Shown piece by piece: positions 1 through 9,720 of a stretch of DNA of 64,000 nt (the first letter of the stretch is position 1; the number at the start of each line of letters is the position of its first letter). Source of the DNA: Streptomyces sp. Alt3 (lineage in GTDB: Bacteria > Actinomycetota > Actinomycetes > Streptomycetales > Streptomycetaceae); NCBI RefSeq assembly GCF_030719215.1, contig NZ_CP120983.1, forward strand, positions 1,054,001-1,118,000, given 5' to 3'. The translations under genes and the position numbers were made by a program. The notes under the pieces are model-generated. The model searched no databases and had not been told where the DNA came from. It was given only the letters and a program-made list of their open reading frames with translations.

Positions 1-1236
1 CACGTGGGCGTGGATCTCCCGGCCGCCCGGTCCGGTGAAGGTGCGGATCACCGGTTCGGGGTGGTAGGCGGGGTCGACGGCGTCCTCGTGGGGCGCGCCG
101 ATGGTCCGGGTGTGCCCGGTGGCGGTGTCCAGCTCCACCACCTCGTACGAGGTGTGGGGGCTCGCGGCGATTCCGATGACCCTGGTGTCCTGCACGGCGA
201 GCGTCTCGGCCCAGGCGGTCCAGGGGCCGACGGCGTCGACGAGTTCACCGGTCTCGGGGTCGAGCACACCGAGCGCCGTGGTGCCCCGGCCGTGGATGAC
301 CGCGACGAGCCCGTTGTCCAGGAGCTGGAACCAGCGCAGCCCGATTCTCCACAACGGCCCGCCGAACTCCTCGTTCCTGACTGCGCAGAGCCGGCTGGTG
401 GGGACGACCGCGTCGGCGACGGCGTCCGGCCTGATCCGCTGGAGCTCCCACCAGCCTCCGACGTCCGAGACGAAGAGCAGCGAGCCGTCGCGGTCCCACT
501 CCACCTGGACGACGGACTCGTCGACGTCGCCGACCAGCGGCCGGACCCCGGTGAAGGTGCCGTCGGCGGTGACGTCGGCCATCTTCACGACGGTGCCGTC
601 CCACGGCATCTGCGGGTGGTCCCACGCGATCCAGGCGACCCTGCTGCCGTCGTGCGACAGCCGGGGGCCGGTGACGAACCGGTTCCGGTCGTCGGTGAGT
701 TCGCGTACGGCCCCGCGATCGGCGGCGGCCGAACCGTCCAGTGGCACGGCGGCGATCACCCGCCGCACATCGGTGGGCGACTCCCCCGTGAACTCCTCCA
801 GCACGCACCACACTTCACCGTGTGCGAGCTGCAACTGCGGATCCACCCAGCGCAGTCCGCCGCCGATGTCCGACACGGGGGTGAGCGGCCACGGCTCGTC
901 GGGCCCGTCCGGCGCGTAGGCGTAGAGCCGCTGGTCGGGGAAGTGCACGAAGACGACCAGCGGTCCGCCTTCTTGGCGCGGGGCACCGGCCCACGGCATT
1001 CCGCCGTACTCGATGACGCGGCTGCGCGGGTTCCACGGTGCAGGGAGCACGGACCCGGTGGCGCCGTCGGCGCGGCGGCGCACGAGGGCGCGTCGGCCGC
1101 CTTCGGCCGGGCGCGGTTCCGTCCACCACACCTCGTCGCCGACTGTGCCGACGAATTCCGGCTTGCCGTCCTGCGCCGCGGTCAGCGCCGCGTCGATCGG
1201 TGACGGCCACGTGCCGTACGCCTCTGTGGACACCAT
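1..1236 (-). CDS. S9-family prolyl oligopeptidase / dipeptidyl aminopeptidase, N-terminal part
   Basis: The frame is open from an ATG at 1236 to the left edge (412 codons), so only the N-terminal part is present. The start is preceded by a GAGGGGGG ribosome site. What is visible is a beta-propeller-like region with WD/TolB-type strands (for example 'LSHDGSRVAWIAWDHP' and 'LLFVSDVGGWWEL'), the usual N-terminal half of S9 peptidases that gates substrate entry. The catalytic alpha/beta-hydrolase half with Ser-Asp-His should lie to the left of the window. There is no signal peptide, so it is probably cytoplasmic. It follows the M55 and M20 peptidase genes on the same strand after 55 bp and may be co-transcribed. 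The family call is firm; the substrate is unknown. Confidence 0.8.
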   Translation of the reverse strand, partial: MVSTEAYGTWPSPIDAALTAAQDGKPEFVGTVGDEVWWTEPRPAEGGRRALVRRRADGATGSVLPAPWNPRSRVIEYGGMPWAGAPRQEGGPLVVFVHFPDQRLYAYAPDGPDEPWPLTPVSDIGGGLRWVDPQLQLAHGEVWCVLEEFTGESPTDVRRVIAAVPLDGSAAADRGAVRELTDDRNRFVTGPRLSHDGSRVAWIAWDHPQMPWDGTVVKMADVTADGTFTGVRPLVGDVDESVVQVEWDRDGSLLFVSDVGGWWELQRIRPDAVADAVVPTSRLCAVRNEEFGGPLWRIGLRWFQLLDNGLVAVIHGRGTTALGVLDPETGELVDAVGPWTAWAETLAVQDTRVIGIAASPHTSYEVVELDTATGHTRTIGAPHEDAVDPAYHPEPVIRTFTGPGGREIHAHV

Positions 1237-1291
1237 GATCGGTTCCCCCCTCTTGGGTCGGTCGGTGCGGTTCGGTGAGCGCCTCGCGTCC

Positions 1292-2635
1292 TCAGGCGGT
1301 GCGCAGGAACTGGTCCAGGACCCGGACGCCGAAGTGGAGTGCGTCGACGGGGACACGCTCGTCGACACCGTGGAACAGCGCCTGGTAGTCGAAGCCGACG
1401 GGCAGCTTCAGCGGGGAGTAGCCGTAGCCGGTGATACCGAGGCGGGAGAACTGCTTGGCGTCGGTGCCGCCCGACATGCAGTAGGGGACGACGTGGGCGT
1501 CCGGGTCGAACATCTCGATGGCCGTGCGCATCTTCGCGAACGTCGGCGAGTCGACCGGGGCTTCGAGGGCCACCTCCCGGTGCTGGAACTCCCAGTCGAC
1601 GCCGGGGCCGGTGAGACGGTCGAGGGTCTCGCGGAACTCGTCCTCGCCACCGGGCACCATGCGCCCGTCGATCTGGGCGGAGGCGCGGCCCGGGATCACG
1701 TTGACCTTGTAACCGGCTTCCAGCATCGTCGGATTGGTGCTGTTGCGCACGGTCGGCTCGATCAGGGCGGCGGCCGGGCCGAGCTTGCCGAGGAGCTCGT
1801 CCACGTCGAATCCGGGAGCGTCGGGATCCACGCGGATGTGGTGCAGCGCGGCGATCTCGACGATCGCGGCCCGTACCGTCGGGGTGAGCCGCACAGGCCA
1901 CTCGTGGTCCCCTATGCGGGCGACGGCGGCGGCCAGCCTGCTGACTGCGTTGGCCCTGTTGACCTTGGATCCGTGTCCGGCCTTGCCCTCCGCGGTCAGC
2001 TTCAGCCATCCCGTGCCGCGTTCACCCGCTGCGACCGGGTAGAGCGCCATCCCGGGGCCGGCGTGGAAGGTGAAGGCCCCGGACTCGCTGATGCCCTCCG
2101 TGCAGCCGTCGAAGAGTCCGGCGTGCCGGTCGGCGAGGAAACCGGCCCCGTCGTGCGCGCTGGCCTCCTCGTCGGCCGTGTAGGCGATGACGATGTCGCG
2201 GCGCGGGCGAACGCCCGCGCGCGCCCAGGCCCTGACCACGGCGAGGACCATCGCGTCCATGTTCTTCATGTCGATGGCCCCGCGCCCCCACACGACGCCG
2301 TCGCGCACCTCGCCGGAGAAGGGGTGCACGGACCAGTCGGCCTCCATCGCGGGCACCACGTCGAGGTGGCCGTGCACGAGGAGCGCGTCGGCCGACGGGT
2401 CGGTGCCCCGGATCCGGGCGACGACGTTCGTGCGTCCCGGTGTGCGCTCCAGGAGAGCGGGCTCCAGCCCTGTGTCGGCCAGCCGCTCCGCGACGTACTC
2501 GGCGGCCGGGCGCTCGCGGCAGCTGCCGTCGCCGCGGTTGGTCGTGTCGATCCGGATCAGTTCGGAGGTGAACGTCACCGACTCGTCGAGCGCACGCTCG
2601 TCGACCGGTCCGGTGGGGTGGTCCGCCTCAGCCAT
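1292..2635 (-). CDS. M20/M25/M40-family zinc metallopeptidase
   Basis: A 447-residue cytoplasmic amidohydrolase or carboxypeptidase, typical in length for the ArgE/DapE/aminoacylase-1-like group. Visible metal and catalytic motifs are HGHLDVVP (H90, D92), the bridging Asp in GAIDMK (D122), the TADEE pair (E156/E157), and a C-terminal FHGVDERVP that supplies the last His ligand. The central insertion (about residues 200-320) is the dimerisation lid. Family members hydrolyse N-acyl amino acids or dipeptides; the substrate here cannot be read. The start overlaps the end of the M55 gene by 8 bp, so the two are translationally coupled. Pairing with a D-aminopeptidase suggests peptide or peptidoglycan-peptide recycling (inference). 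Confidence 0.88.
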   Translation of the reverse strand: MAEADHPTGPVDERALDESVTFTSELIRIDTTNRGDGSCRERPAAEYVAERLADTGLEPALLERTPGRTNVVARIRGTDPSADALLVHGHLDVVPAMEADWSVHPFSGEVRDGVVWGRGAIDMKNMDAMVLAVVRAWARAGVRPRRDIVIAYTADEEASAHDGAGFLADRHAGLFDGCTEGISESGAFTFHAGPGMALYPVAAGERGTGWLKLTAEGKAGHGSKVNRANAVSRLAAAVARIGDHEWPVRLTPTVRAAIVEIAALHHIRVDPDAPGFDVDELLGKLGPAAALIEPTVRNSTNPTMLEAGYKVNVIPGRASAQIDGRMVPGGEDEFRETLDRLTGPGVDWEFQHREVALEAPVDSPTFAKMRTAIEMFDPDAHVVPYCMSGGTDAKQFSRLGITGYGYSPLKLPVGFDYQALFHGVDERVPVDALHFGVRVLDQFLRTA

Positions 2636-3461
2636 ACTGCTCCTCCACAGCGGCCGACACGATCGTCGTCACCGCCTTGAACGTGCGAATACCTTCGTAC
2701 ATCGTCCCGCTGGTGTAGGCGACGCGCCGCTCGCCGCTCGACGCCACGCCGGGGACCACGGTCGCGGCGGCCGCCAGATGCTCCGCGTCGAACTCGAGCT
2801 CGACCGTCCAGGACCCGCCGGTCACGGGCGCGTGGCGGACGGCCAGCGCGGCCGCGTCGGCGGCGGCGGCCCTGATGTCGGCGGCGGTACGGGCCGGTGT
2901 GCGGCACACGGCGGCGTACCGCGAGACGTGGTCCTTCACCGCGACCGTGCGCGCCCCGGGTGCGTAGCCGCGGGCGTCCACACAGGTCAGGTCGTCGCCG
3001 GTGACGAGGACGACGGGGACGCCGTACTCGGCCGCGACATGGGCGTTGAGCAGGCCCTCACTGGCGCGGACCCCGTTCAGCCAGACCCCGGTGATGGAGT
3101 TGGCGAGGTAGGTGTGGGCGAGGACGCCCTCCGTGCCGGCGCCCGTGTGGTAGCCGACGAACGCGATGCCGTCGACATCACCGTGCTGGATGCCCTCGAC
3201 CATGGAGAGGGACTTGTGCCGGCCGGTGAGCATCTGGACGCGGTCGTCGAGCCGCTCCAGGAGCAGGTTGCGCATGCTCCAGTGGGCCTCGTTGACGACC
3301 ACCTCGTCGGCGCCGCCGTCGAAGAAGCCGAGTGCCGCCGCGTTCACGTCGGAGGTGAAGAGCGCACGGCAGCGCTCCCACTGCGGGGTGCCGGGCAGCA
3401 CGTCGCCCGGCCAGGTCACTCCGGTGGCGCCCTCCATGTCGGCGCTGACGAGGATCTTCAC
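2628..3461 (-). CDS. M55-family D-aminopeptidase (DppA-like)
   Basis: A 277-residue protein opening with MKILVSADMEGATGV, the zinc-binding D8/E10 signature of the M55 D-aminopeptidases typified by Bacillus DppA. NEAHWSMRN and GYHTGAGTEGVLAHTY carry further conserved His residues. These enzymes release N-terminal D-amino acids such as D-Ala from D-Ala-D-Ala or D-Ala-Gly-Gly. It is the first gene of a probable three-peptidase unit with the M20 and S9 genes. An M55 enzyme next to an M20 enzyme fits use of cell-wall-derived D-peptides, though no dipeptide transporter is adjacent within the window. The call is sure; the physiological substrate is inferred. Confidence 0.9.
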   Translation of the reverse strand: MKILVSADMEGATGVTWPGDVLPGTPQWERCRALFTSDVNAAALGFFDGGADEVVVNEAHWSMRNLLLERLDDRVQMLTGRHKSLSMVEGIQHGDVDGIAFVGYHTGAGTEGVLAHTYLANSITGVWLNGVRASEGLLNAHVAAEYGVPVVLVTGDDLTCVDARGYAPGARTVAVKDHVSRYAAVCRTPARTAADIRAAAADAAALAVRHAPVTGGSWTVELEFDAEHLAAAATVVPGVASSGERRVAYTSGTMYEGIRTFKAVTTIVSAAVEEQYG

Positions 3462-3597
3462 GGTGCGCGGTCCTGTCGCTGGTCGGCCGTTCCTCCGCCC
3501 GTCACGGGAAGAGGATCTTCGTGCCGGATCACGGTACGCGCCGGGGCACCGCCGGGCCAGGGCCTCGGTGATCTGTCACTGGTCCAGTCCGGTGAAG

Positions 3598-3630
3598 CCG
3601 TCCGCCGCCCGGGTGCCGGGCGGCGGACGG
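3598..3630 (-). terminator. Hairpin terminator after the aldo/keto reductase gene
   Basis: A perfect 15-bp GC-rich stem (3598-3612 with 3616-3630) with a 3-nt loop lies just downstream of the stop at 3639 on the minus strand. There is no U-tract, as is usual in Streptomyces. Confidence 0.75.
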
Positions 3631-3638
3631 CTCCGGGA

Positions 3639-4640
<1,002 letters not shown>

Positions 4641-4764
4641 ACGAGCACTCCACGGGGCACGGTCCAGCGCGCCAGGTCCGGTGCGCGTCCTCAAGACTGG
4701 CGGAGAAAGATCCAGCGGTCCAACAGGAGATTGCGCTGGGATTCATCGGCTAAATTGCTCAATC

Positions 4765-5658
4765 ATGGAATTGCGTCAGCTGGAGCACTTCGTCGCGGTC
4801 GCCGAGGAGCAGCACTTCACCAGGGCGGCCGAACGTCTGGCGGTGTCCCAGTCGGGGCTGTCCGCGTCGGTGCGGGCGCTGGAACACGAGCTGAGGACGC
4901 CGCTGTTCAGCCGTACCACCCGCTCGGTAAGGCTCACCGAGGCCGGGCAGGCCCTGCTGACCGAGGCCGAGCGCACCCTGGCGGGTGCCAGGGCGGCGCG
5001 GGACGCGGTCGACGCCGTCCGGGGTCTGCTGCGCGGCACCCTGACGCTCGGGGTGGAGCAGTGCGTGGCCGGGGTGAGCACGGCGCGGCTGCTCGCGGCC
5101 TTCCACCGGGAGCATCCGCACATGGAGATCAGGCTGCGGCAGGAGGGCACGTCCAGCCTGCTGGACGGGGTGGCGGGCGGCCGGCTGGACCTCGCGTTCG
5201 CGGCGACCGTCAGCCCGCCGGAGTGGCGGGGCGATCTCGTACCGCTGGCACGTGAGCGCATGGTCGTCCTGTGCTCCCCCGGCCACCGGTTCGCGGAGGA
5301 GGGGGCACGGGTGGCGTGGGACGACCTGCGCGGCGAGTCGTTCATCGACTTCCACCCGGACTGGGGGCCCCGCCGCGCGGCGGACGAGGCGTTCACCGCG
5401 GCGGGGGTCCGGCGCACGGTGGCCCTCGAGGTCAGCGACGTGCACAGCCTGCTGGAACTGGTGCACGAGGGCCTCGGGATCGCGGTGGTACCGCACCACT
5501 TCTCCCGCAAGCAGGAAGCGGGCGGCCTGGTCGCGGTCGACGTCGCCGGGGCACACCGGCCGGTCTACGAGAGTGTCGTCGTGCTCCCGCCGTCCCGGGC
5601 GATGAGTCCCGGGGCGAAGGCTCTGATGACCCTGGTCCGGGAGGCCCCGCTGCGCTGA
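4765..5658 (+). CDS. LysR-family transcriptional regulator
   Basis: 297 residues, normal LysR length. The N-terminal winged HTH (about 1-60; MELRQLEHFVAVAEEQHFTR, then SQSGLSASVRALE) is followed by a periplasmic-binding-protein-like effector domain (about 90-295). The ATG at 4765 is preceded after 8 nt by TAAATT, a good -10 box, so the transcript may be leaderless; no Shine-Dalgarno sequence is seen. The upstream in-frame ORF extension lacks LysR homology. It is divergent from the aldo/keto reductase at 4640. LysR proteins commonly autoregulate and activate the divergent gene, so that reductase is the probable target. The effector is unknown. Confidence 0.92.
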   Translation: MELRQLEHFVAVAEEQHFTRAAERLAVSQSGLSASVRALEHELRTPLFSRTTRSVRLTEAGQALLTEAERTLAGARAARDAVDAVRGLLRGTLTLGVEQCVAGVSTARLLAAFHREHPHMEIRLRQEGTSSLLDGVAGGRLDLAFAATVSPPEWRGDLVPLARERMVVLCSPGHRFAEEGARVAWDDLRGESFIDFHPDWGPRRAADEAFTAAGVRRTVALEVSDVHSLLELVHEGLGIAVVPHHFSRKQEAGGLVAVDVAGAHRPVYESVVVLPPSRAMSPGAKALMTLVREAPLR

Positions 5659-5675
5659 ACCGGGCCGCCGACGTC

Positions 5676-6680
5676 TCAGCCGCTCAGCGCCTCGGCGAAC
5701 GCGCCCGCCTCCTGGTCGACCCCGCTGCAGGTGTCCGAGGCGGTCTCCGTGTCCTCGTCCGAGGCGCACTTCTGGTCGCGGAAGGCCGCCCACAGGGAGA
5801 GGGCGCCGACTCCCTGTCGGGTGGCGAAGGAGCGCAGGGACGCCGCGTCGTCGAGGGTGAAGGTCTCGCCCTCGACGTCGTTGACCCCGATCATCACGGT
5901 GATGTGCAGCGCCTTCCACGCCGCCTCCTGCGACAGTCCGAGGATGTCCACGAGCTGGTCGTGGGCGGCGCGCGCGGCACTCTCGGCGTAGTCGCCCATG
6001 TCCCCGTCGTGGGAGGTGCTGTAGTTCATCGCCATGATGTTCACCGCGGAGACCTCGACCCCCTGGTCCAACGCGTCCTCCAGGACTGCGGTGCCGGTGT
6101 CCTCCAGCCCGTCGGGCATGACGGGCAGGGTGTAGGTGACGTCGAGGTCGCGCTCGTCCTGGAGCAGGGCGAGGGCCTCGTTGCGGCGGGTGACGGAGGC
6201 GGTGTCGGTGAGCGCGTCGCCCTCGATGTCGAAGTCCGCCTTCGTGGCGCCGACGGCGTCCAGCACCTGCGCGTAGGCGTCGGCCAGTTCCCGGGCGCTG
6301 TCGCAGGTCAGTGCCGCCTCGGTGCCCGCGGCGCCGCCGAAGGAGACCCGGATGTCCGCCCCGGTCCCGGTGAGCGCCTCGACGCGGGCCGCGACCGCCT
6401 CACTGGTGATCGCCGTGGTGCCGCCCCAGAGAGGGGTGCAGCCGTCGGCCTCGGAGGTGACGAAGGCCAGGTTGTACGTGTCGGGGGCACCCGCGCCGTC
6501 GGTGTCGGCGGCGGTCGTGGCGCTCACGTACGGCGTGTAGTCGGTGCGGGTGGCCGCCGGCGGTGGCGGCTGGGACCCTTTCGCCTGATCGGCGACACCG
6601 CCCGTCGAGCAGGCCGAGCAGGCGAGGCCGAGCGCGATCAGCCCGGCGAGGGCCGAGGAAACCCGTGTGCGCCTTTGCAT
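5676..6680 (-). CDS. GH18 chitinase-like lipoprotein (PF-ChiA/ChiD type)
   Basis: A 334-residue predicted lipoprotein. Start at 6680 (MQRRTRV, GGAGCAGG ribosome site) gives a twin-Arg-like basic N-end, a hydrophobic stretch and a Cys-rich cleavage region (LACSACS), then a Pro-rich linker. The GH18 barrel carries KADFDIEG, the catalytic Asp-x-Asp-x-Glu, in the short form seen in the ChiD/Pyrococcus ChiA subgroup; the first Asp of the classical DxxDxDxE is replaced. INIMAMNY matches the barrel strand with substrate-binding Tyr. It probably cleaves chitin or another GlcNAc polymer at the cell surface. It is divergent from the matAB-like operon (293 bp apart), so a role in trimming that polymer is possible but only inferred. 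Confidence 0.8.
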   Translation of the reverse strand: MQRRTRVSSALAGLIALGLACSACSTGGVADQAKGSQPPPPAATRTDYTPYVSATTAADTDGAGAPDTYNLAFVTSEADGCTPLWGGTTAITSEAVAARVEALTGTGADIRVSFGGAAGTEAALTCDSARELADAYAQVLDAVGATKADFDIEGDALTDTASVTRRNEALALLQDERDLDVTYTLPVMPDGLEDTGTAVLEDALDQGVEVSAVNIMAMNYSTSHDGDMGDYAESAARAAHDQLVDILGLSQEAAWKALHITVMIGVNDVEGETFTLDDAASLRSFATRQGVGALSLWAAFRDQKCASDEDTETASDTCSGVDQEAGAFAEALSG

Positions 6681-6973
6681 GACGTATGTGCACCTGCTCC
6701 CGGAAGGTGTCCCGGAACGGCAGCCGGTGCTGCCGGGACACCTCGAACCTCTCACACCACGGGTCTCGGCGAGGACACAGCGAACTCATGGGAAAGGGCC
6801 TCGGCCGGTCATCCGAATCCCTCAACTCCCCTGCGGACAAGGGTTCGAGGGGTACGGGGTGGCTTCACCGCGTCCGCCGCACTCTCAGCCGGCCGACAGG
6901 TTCGGGCCCTTTTCACAGCGGACGGCCAGAAAAGCTCCAGAGTTCGCACAACAAGCTTCGCCACCATGCGCAC
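6681..6973. other. Divergent promoter region between GH18 gene and matA
   Basis: 293 bp without a convincing gene. It must hold the promoters of both the GH18 lipoprotein and the matA operon. I looked for a DasR-type dre site (near-palindromic TGGTCTAGACCA) and did not find one. Confidence 0.5.
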
Positions 6974-7468
6974 ATGCAATCCGACCCCGTCATCGAGAAA
7001 GACCCGGCGCCGCGCGGCCGACGCCGGGCACACGCCGGCCCGGCCCGCACGGCCGAGCGTCGCCGCACGGCCGGACAGCCCCAGGAGGGGCCCGTCTTCG
7101 TGGACAGCTCCGGGCGCCGGGCCAAGCTGCTGCGCCGCGCCGGCGTGCTGCTGGGCACCGTGTGTGTCGGCTACGCCGCCGTGCTGGGGCTCGCCTTCAT
7201 GGGCGGCATCTCCCTGACCCCCTCCCAGTTGCTCCCGTTCGACGGCGGACCGGCCGCGGAAGCCGGACCGGGCGGCAGGATGCAGCCCGGATACGGCATG
7301 CCGCCGGGCGGCAGCGCACCCCCGAGCGGCGCACCCGCACCGCCGGCCTCCGACGGGGCGACCCCGTCCGGCCGGGCGACGGCCTCGGCTTCGGCATCGG
7401 CCTCGGCTTCGGCATCGGCATCGGCTTCGGCTTCGGCTTCGGCTTCGGCTTCGGGCGGGGCGAACTGA
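6974..7468 (+). CDS. matA: MatA-like small membrane protein with Ala-Ser tail
   Basis: 164 residues from the ATG at 6974. A basic cytoplasmic N-terminus (about 1-58) precedes one membrane helix (about 59-80, RRAGVLLGTVCVGYAAVLGL), then a Pro/Gly-rich segment ending in 12 consecutive Ala-Ser dipeptides encoded by a TCGGCN hexamer tract. The stop overlaps the next start (ATGA at 7467-7470), so it is coupled to the bifunctional synthase. By position it matches matA of Streptomyces, known to act with matB in poly-beta-1,6-GlcNAc production and pellet formation. I assign the symbol by gene order, not by sequence recognition. The molecular role of MatA is unclear; the tail may be a flexible wall-spanning linker. 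Confidence 0.65.
   Translation: MQSDPVIEKDPAPRGRRRAHAGPARTAERRRTAGQPQEGPVFVDSSGRRAKLLRRAGVLLGTVCVGYAAVLGLAFMGGISLTPSQLLPFDGGPAAEAGPGGRMQPGYGMPPGGSAPPSGAPAPPASDGATPSGRATASASASASASASASASASASASASGGAN
7382..7456 (+). repeat. Hexanucleotide TCGGCN tract encoding (Ala-Ser)12
   Basis: About 12 tandem TCGGCN hexamers (N = C, T or A) end matA. Copy-number changes would add or remove whole dipeptides without shifting frame. Confidence 0.9.
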
Positions 7469-9720
7469 TGGCCGCTTCGCGCCGCCGCCACGCCACTCCG
7501 GGCAGGATCGGCCGCGTCGGGCGCCCGGCCGTTCCCCGGCCCCGCGTGATCATGGCCCTGGTGCTGCTGCTGGGGCTCGTCTGCACGATGCTGCTGGACG
7601 GATACCTCCGCGCGGAGGTCGGCAACGACCAGCGGGTGCGCTCGAACGCCTCGGCGGACACGGTGCCCGACGAGGTGCTTGAGGGCGGGCCCATCCTGAG
7701 CTTCCCCGGCGGCACCGCCCGCAGCCAGTCCGTACCGGACAAGACGATCGTGCTGACCTTCGACGACGGCCCCGATCCCGAATGGAGCGGGAAGGTGCTG
7801 GACATCCTGGACGAGAACGACGTGCCGGGCACCTTCTTCCTCGTCGGCTCCATGATCTCGCGCTACCCGGACGTCGTCCGCCGGATGGTCGACGAGGGCA
7901 ACGAGGTGGGGGTCCACACCTTCACCCATGTCGACCTCTCGTACCAGAGCGAGGCCCGCGTCAAGCGGGAGATCGCCCAGACACAGCTCGCGCTGGCGGG
8001 CGCGACGGGCATCACTACGACTCTGTTCCGCGCCCCGTACTCCTCGAAGACCGATGCGATCGACGACTACAGCTGGCCCGTCTACCAGCGCCTCGGCGCG
8101 ATGGGCTACACCAGCGTGTTCATCGACACCGACAGCGAGGACTGGCAGCTGCCGGGCGTTTCCAAGATCGTCAAGTGGGCGACTCCGGAGGAGGGCGAGG
8201 GCGCCTCGGTCCTGTTCCACGACGCGGGCGGCGACCGCTCCGAAACACTGGCCGCGCTGCCGAAGTACATCAAGAAGATGAAGGCGAAGGGGTACACCTT
8301 CACCACCGTCAGCGGGGCGCAGCAGCAGGACGCGGCAACCGCCGGCGAGACCGGTGGGGACGCGAACGGCGCCGCACAGCCGGGCGGCCCCGCCCAGGCG
8401 GGCTCGGCGCAGGGCAACGCCGAGCAGTCCGCCCACCGCACGGCGGACACCGCCAGCATCTGGGAGGGCCGCGCCCTGCTCGCCGCCGTCGCCGTGGCGG
8501 AGTGGAGCGTGCCGGGACTGGCCGCCGTGCTCGCCGTCGTCGGCTTCGCGGTCCTGGGCCGCTTCGGCATGATGCTCCTGCTCGCCCGGCGCCACCACCG
8601 GCAGCGGAACAGGCGCAGATTCACCTGGGGTCCCGAGGTGACCGGGCCGGTCAGTGTGATCGTCCCCGCGTACAACGAGAAGGAGTGCATCGCCAATACC
8701 CTCAACTCCCTCGCCGCGAGCACCCATCCCATCGAGATCGTGGTCGTCGACGACGGCTCGACGGACGGCACGGCGGAGATCGCCGAAGCGCTCGGCCTGC
8801 CCAATGTGCGGGTGGTCCGGCAGGAGAACGCCGGCAAGCCCGCGGCGCTCAACAACGGCGTGCGGCACGCACGGTACGACATCGTCGTGATGATGGACGG
8901 GGACACCGTCTTCGAGCCGGACGCCGTGCACCAGCTCGTCCAGCCGTTCGCCGACCCCGGGATCGGTGCCGTCGCGGGCAACGCGAAGGTCGGCAACCGG
9001 TCCACGATGATCGGCGCCTGGCAGCACATCGAGTACGTGATCGGGTTCAACCTGGACCGCCGGATGTACGACCTGCTGCGCTGCATGCCGACCATTCCGG
9101 GCGCCATCGGGGCCTTCCGCCGCCAAGCGGTCCAGGAGGCCGGCGGGATGAGCGAGGACACCCTCGCCGAGGACACCGACATCACCATCGCGCTCCACCG
9201 TGCGGGCTGGCGCGTCGTCTACGCCGAGCACGCACGCGCCTGGACCGAGGCACCGGCCTCCCTGGGGCAGTTGTGGCGTCAGCGCTACCGCTGGAGCTAC
9301 GGCACCATGCAGGCGTTGTGGAAGCACCGCCGGTCCGTCACCGACCGCGGGCCCTCCGGACGCTTCGGGCGGGTCGGCATGCCGCTCGTCGTCCTCTTCC
9401 AGATCGTCACGCCCGTCTTCGCGCCGCTCATCGACGTCTTCACCGTCTACGCGATGATCTTCGTGGACTTCCGTGCCTCGCTGCTCGCCTGGCTGGCCGT
9501 CCTGGCGGTTCAGCTGTTCTGCGCGGCGTACGCCTTCCGCCTCGACCGGGAGAAGTACCGCTATCTGCTGATGCTGCCCCTCCAGCAGCTCGCCTACCGG
9601 CAGTTGATGTACCTCGTGCTGATCCACTCCTGCGTGACGGCGGCGACCGGCGGCAGGCTGCGCTGGCAGAAGCTGAAACGCACCGGCGAGGTGGGCACTC
9701 CCCGGGCCGGGGCGTCGTAG
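7468..9720 (+). CDS. matB: Bifunctional polysaccharide deacetylase / GT2 synthase (MatB-like)
   Basis: 750 residues. One N-terminal membrane helix (about 27-50) leads to an extracytoplasmic NodB-type deacetylase (about 90-290) with TFDDGPD (97-103) and the metal-binding HTFTH (H150, H154). A hydrophilic Ala/Gly/Gln linker and further helices follow, then a GT2 domain (from about 396) with DDGS, the DGD metal motif, EDTD and QRYRW (the Q-x-x-R-W signature of processive synthases), and C-terminal helices. This fuses the PgaC and PgaB activities, matching MatB, which makes partly deacetylated poly-beta-1,6-GlcNAc on hyphae and drives aggregation. It starts by ATGA overlap with matA and ends overlapping the acyltransferase GTG. 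The function is well supported; the exact polymer is inferred from the family. Confidence 0.88.
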   Translation: MAASRRRHATPGRIGRVGRPAVPRPRVIMALVLLLGLVCTMLLDGYLRAEVGNDQRVRSNASADTVPDEVLEGGPILSFPGGTARSQSVPDKTIVLTFDDGPDPEWSGKVLDILDENDVPGTFFLVGSMISRYPDVVRRMVDEGNEVGVHTFTHVDLSYQSEARVKREIAQTQLALAGATGITTTLFRAPYSSKTDAIDDYSWPVYQRLGAMGYTSVFIDTDSEDWQLPGVSKIVKWATPEEGEGASVLFHDAGGDRSETLAALPKYIKKMKAKGYTFTTVSGAQQQDAATAGETGGDANGAAQPGGPAQAGSAQGNAEQSAHRTADTASIWEGRALLAAVAVAEWSVPGLAAVLAVVGFAVLGRFGMMLLLARRHHRQRNRRRFTWGPEVTGPVSVIVPAYNEKECIANTLNSLAASTHPIEIVVVDDGSTDGTAEIAEALGLPNVRVVRQENAGKPAALNNGVRHARYDIVVMMDGDTVFEPDAVHQLVQPFADPGIGAVAGNAKVGNRSTMIGAWQHIEYVIGFNLDRRMYDLLRCMPTIPGAIGAFRRQAVQEAGGMSEDTLAEDTDITIALHRAGWRVVYAEHARAWTEAPASLGQLWRQRYRWSYGTMQALWKHRRSVTDRGPSGRFGRVGMPLVVLFQIVTPVFAPLIDVFTVYAMIFVDFRASLLAWLAVLAVQLFCAAYAFRLDREKYRYLLMLPLQQLAYRQLMYLVLIHSCVTAATGGRLRWQKLKRTGEVGTPRAGAS

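Noticed and set aside
1013..2680. Long open frame on the plus strand opposite the M20 and S9 peptidases
   Set aside because: It is antisense to two genes with clear motifs, with Val/Gly/Asp/Arg-rich composition typical of GC-bias shadows.
6681..6973. DasR-binding site controlling the GH18 gene
   Set aside because: ACACCACGGGTCTCGG was considered, but it lacks the palindromic TGGTCTAGACCA core.
7382..7456. Tandem repeat as a CRISPR or regulatory array
   Set aside because: The unit is 6 bp, in frame and encodes Ala-Ser; there are no spacers.
7171..9627. 818-codon minus-strand frame
   Set aside because: Entirely antisense to matB, whose catalytic motifs are intact.
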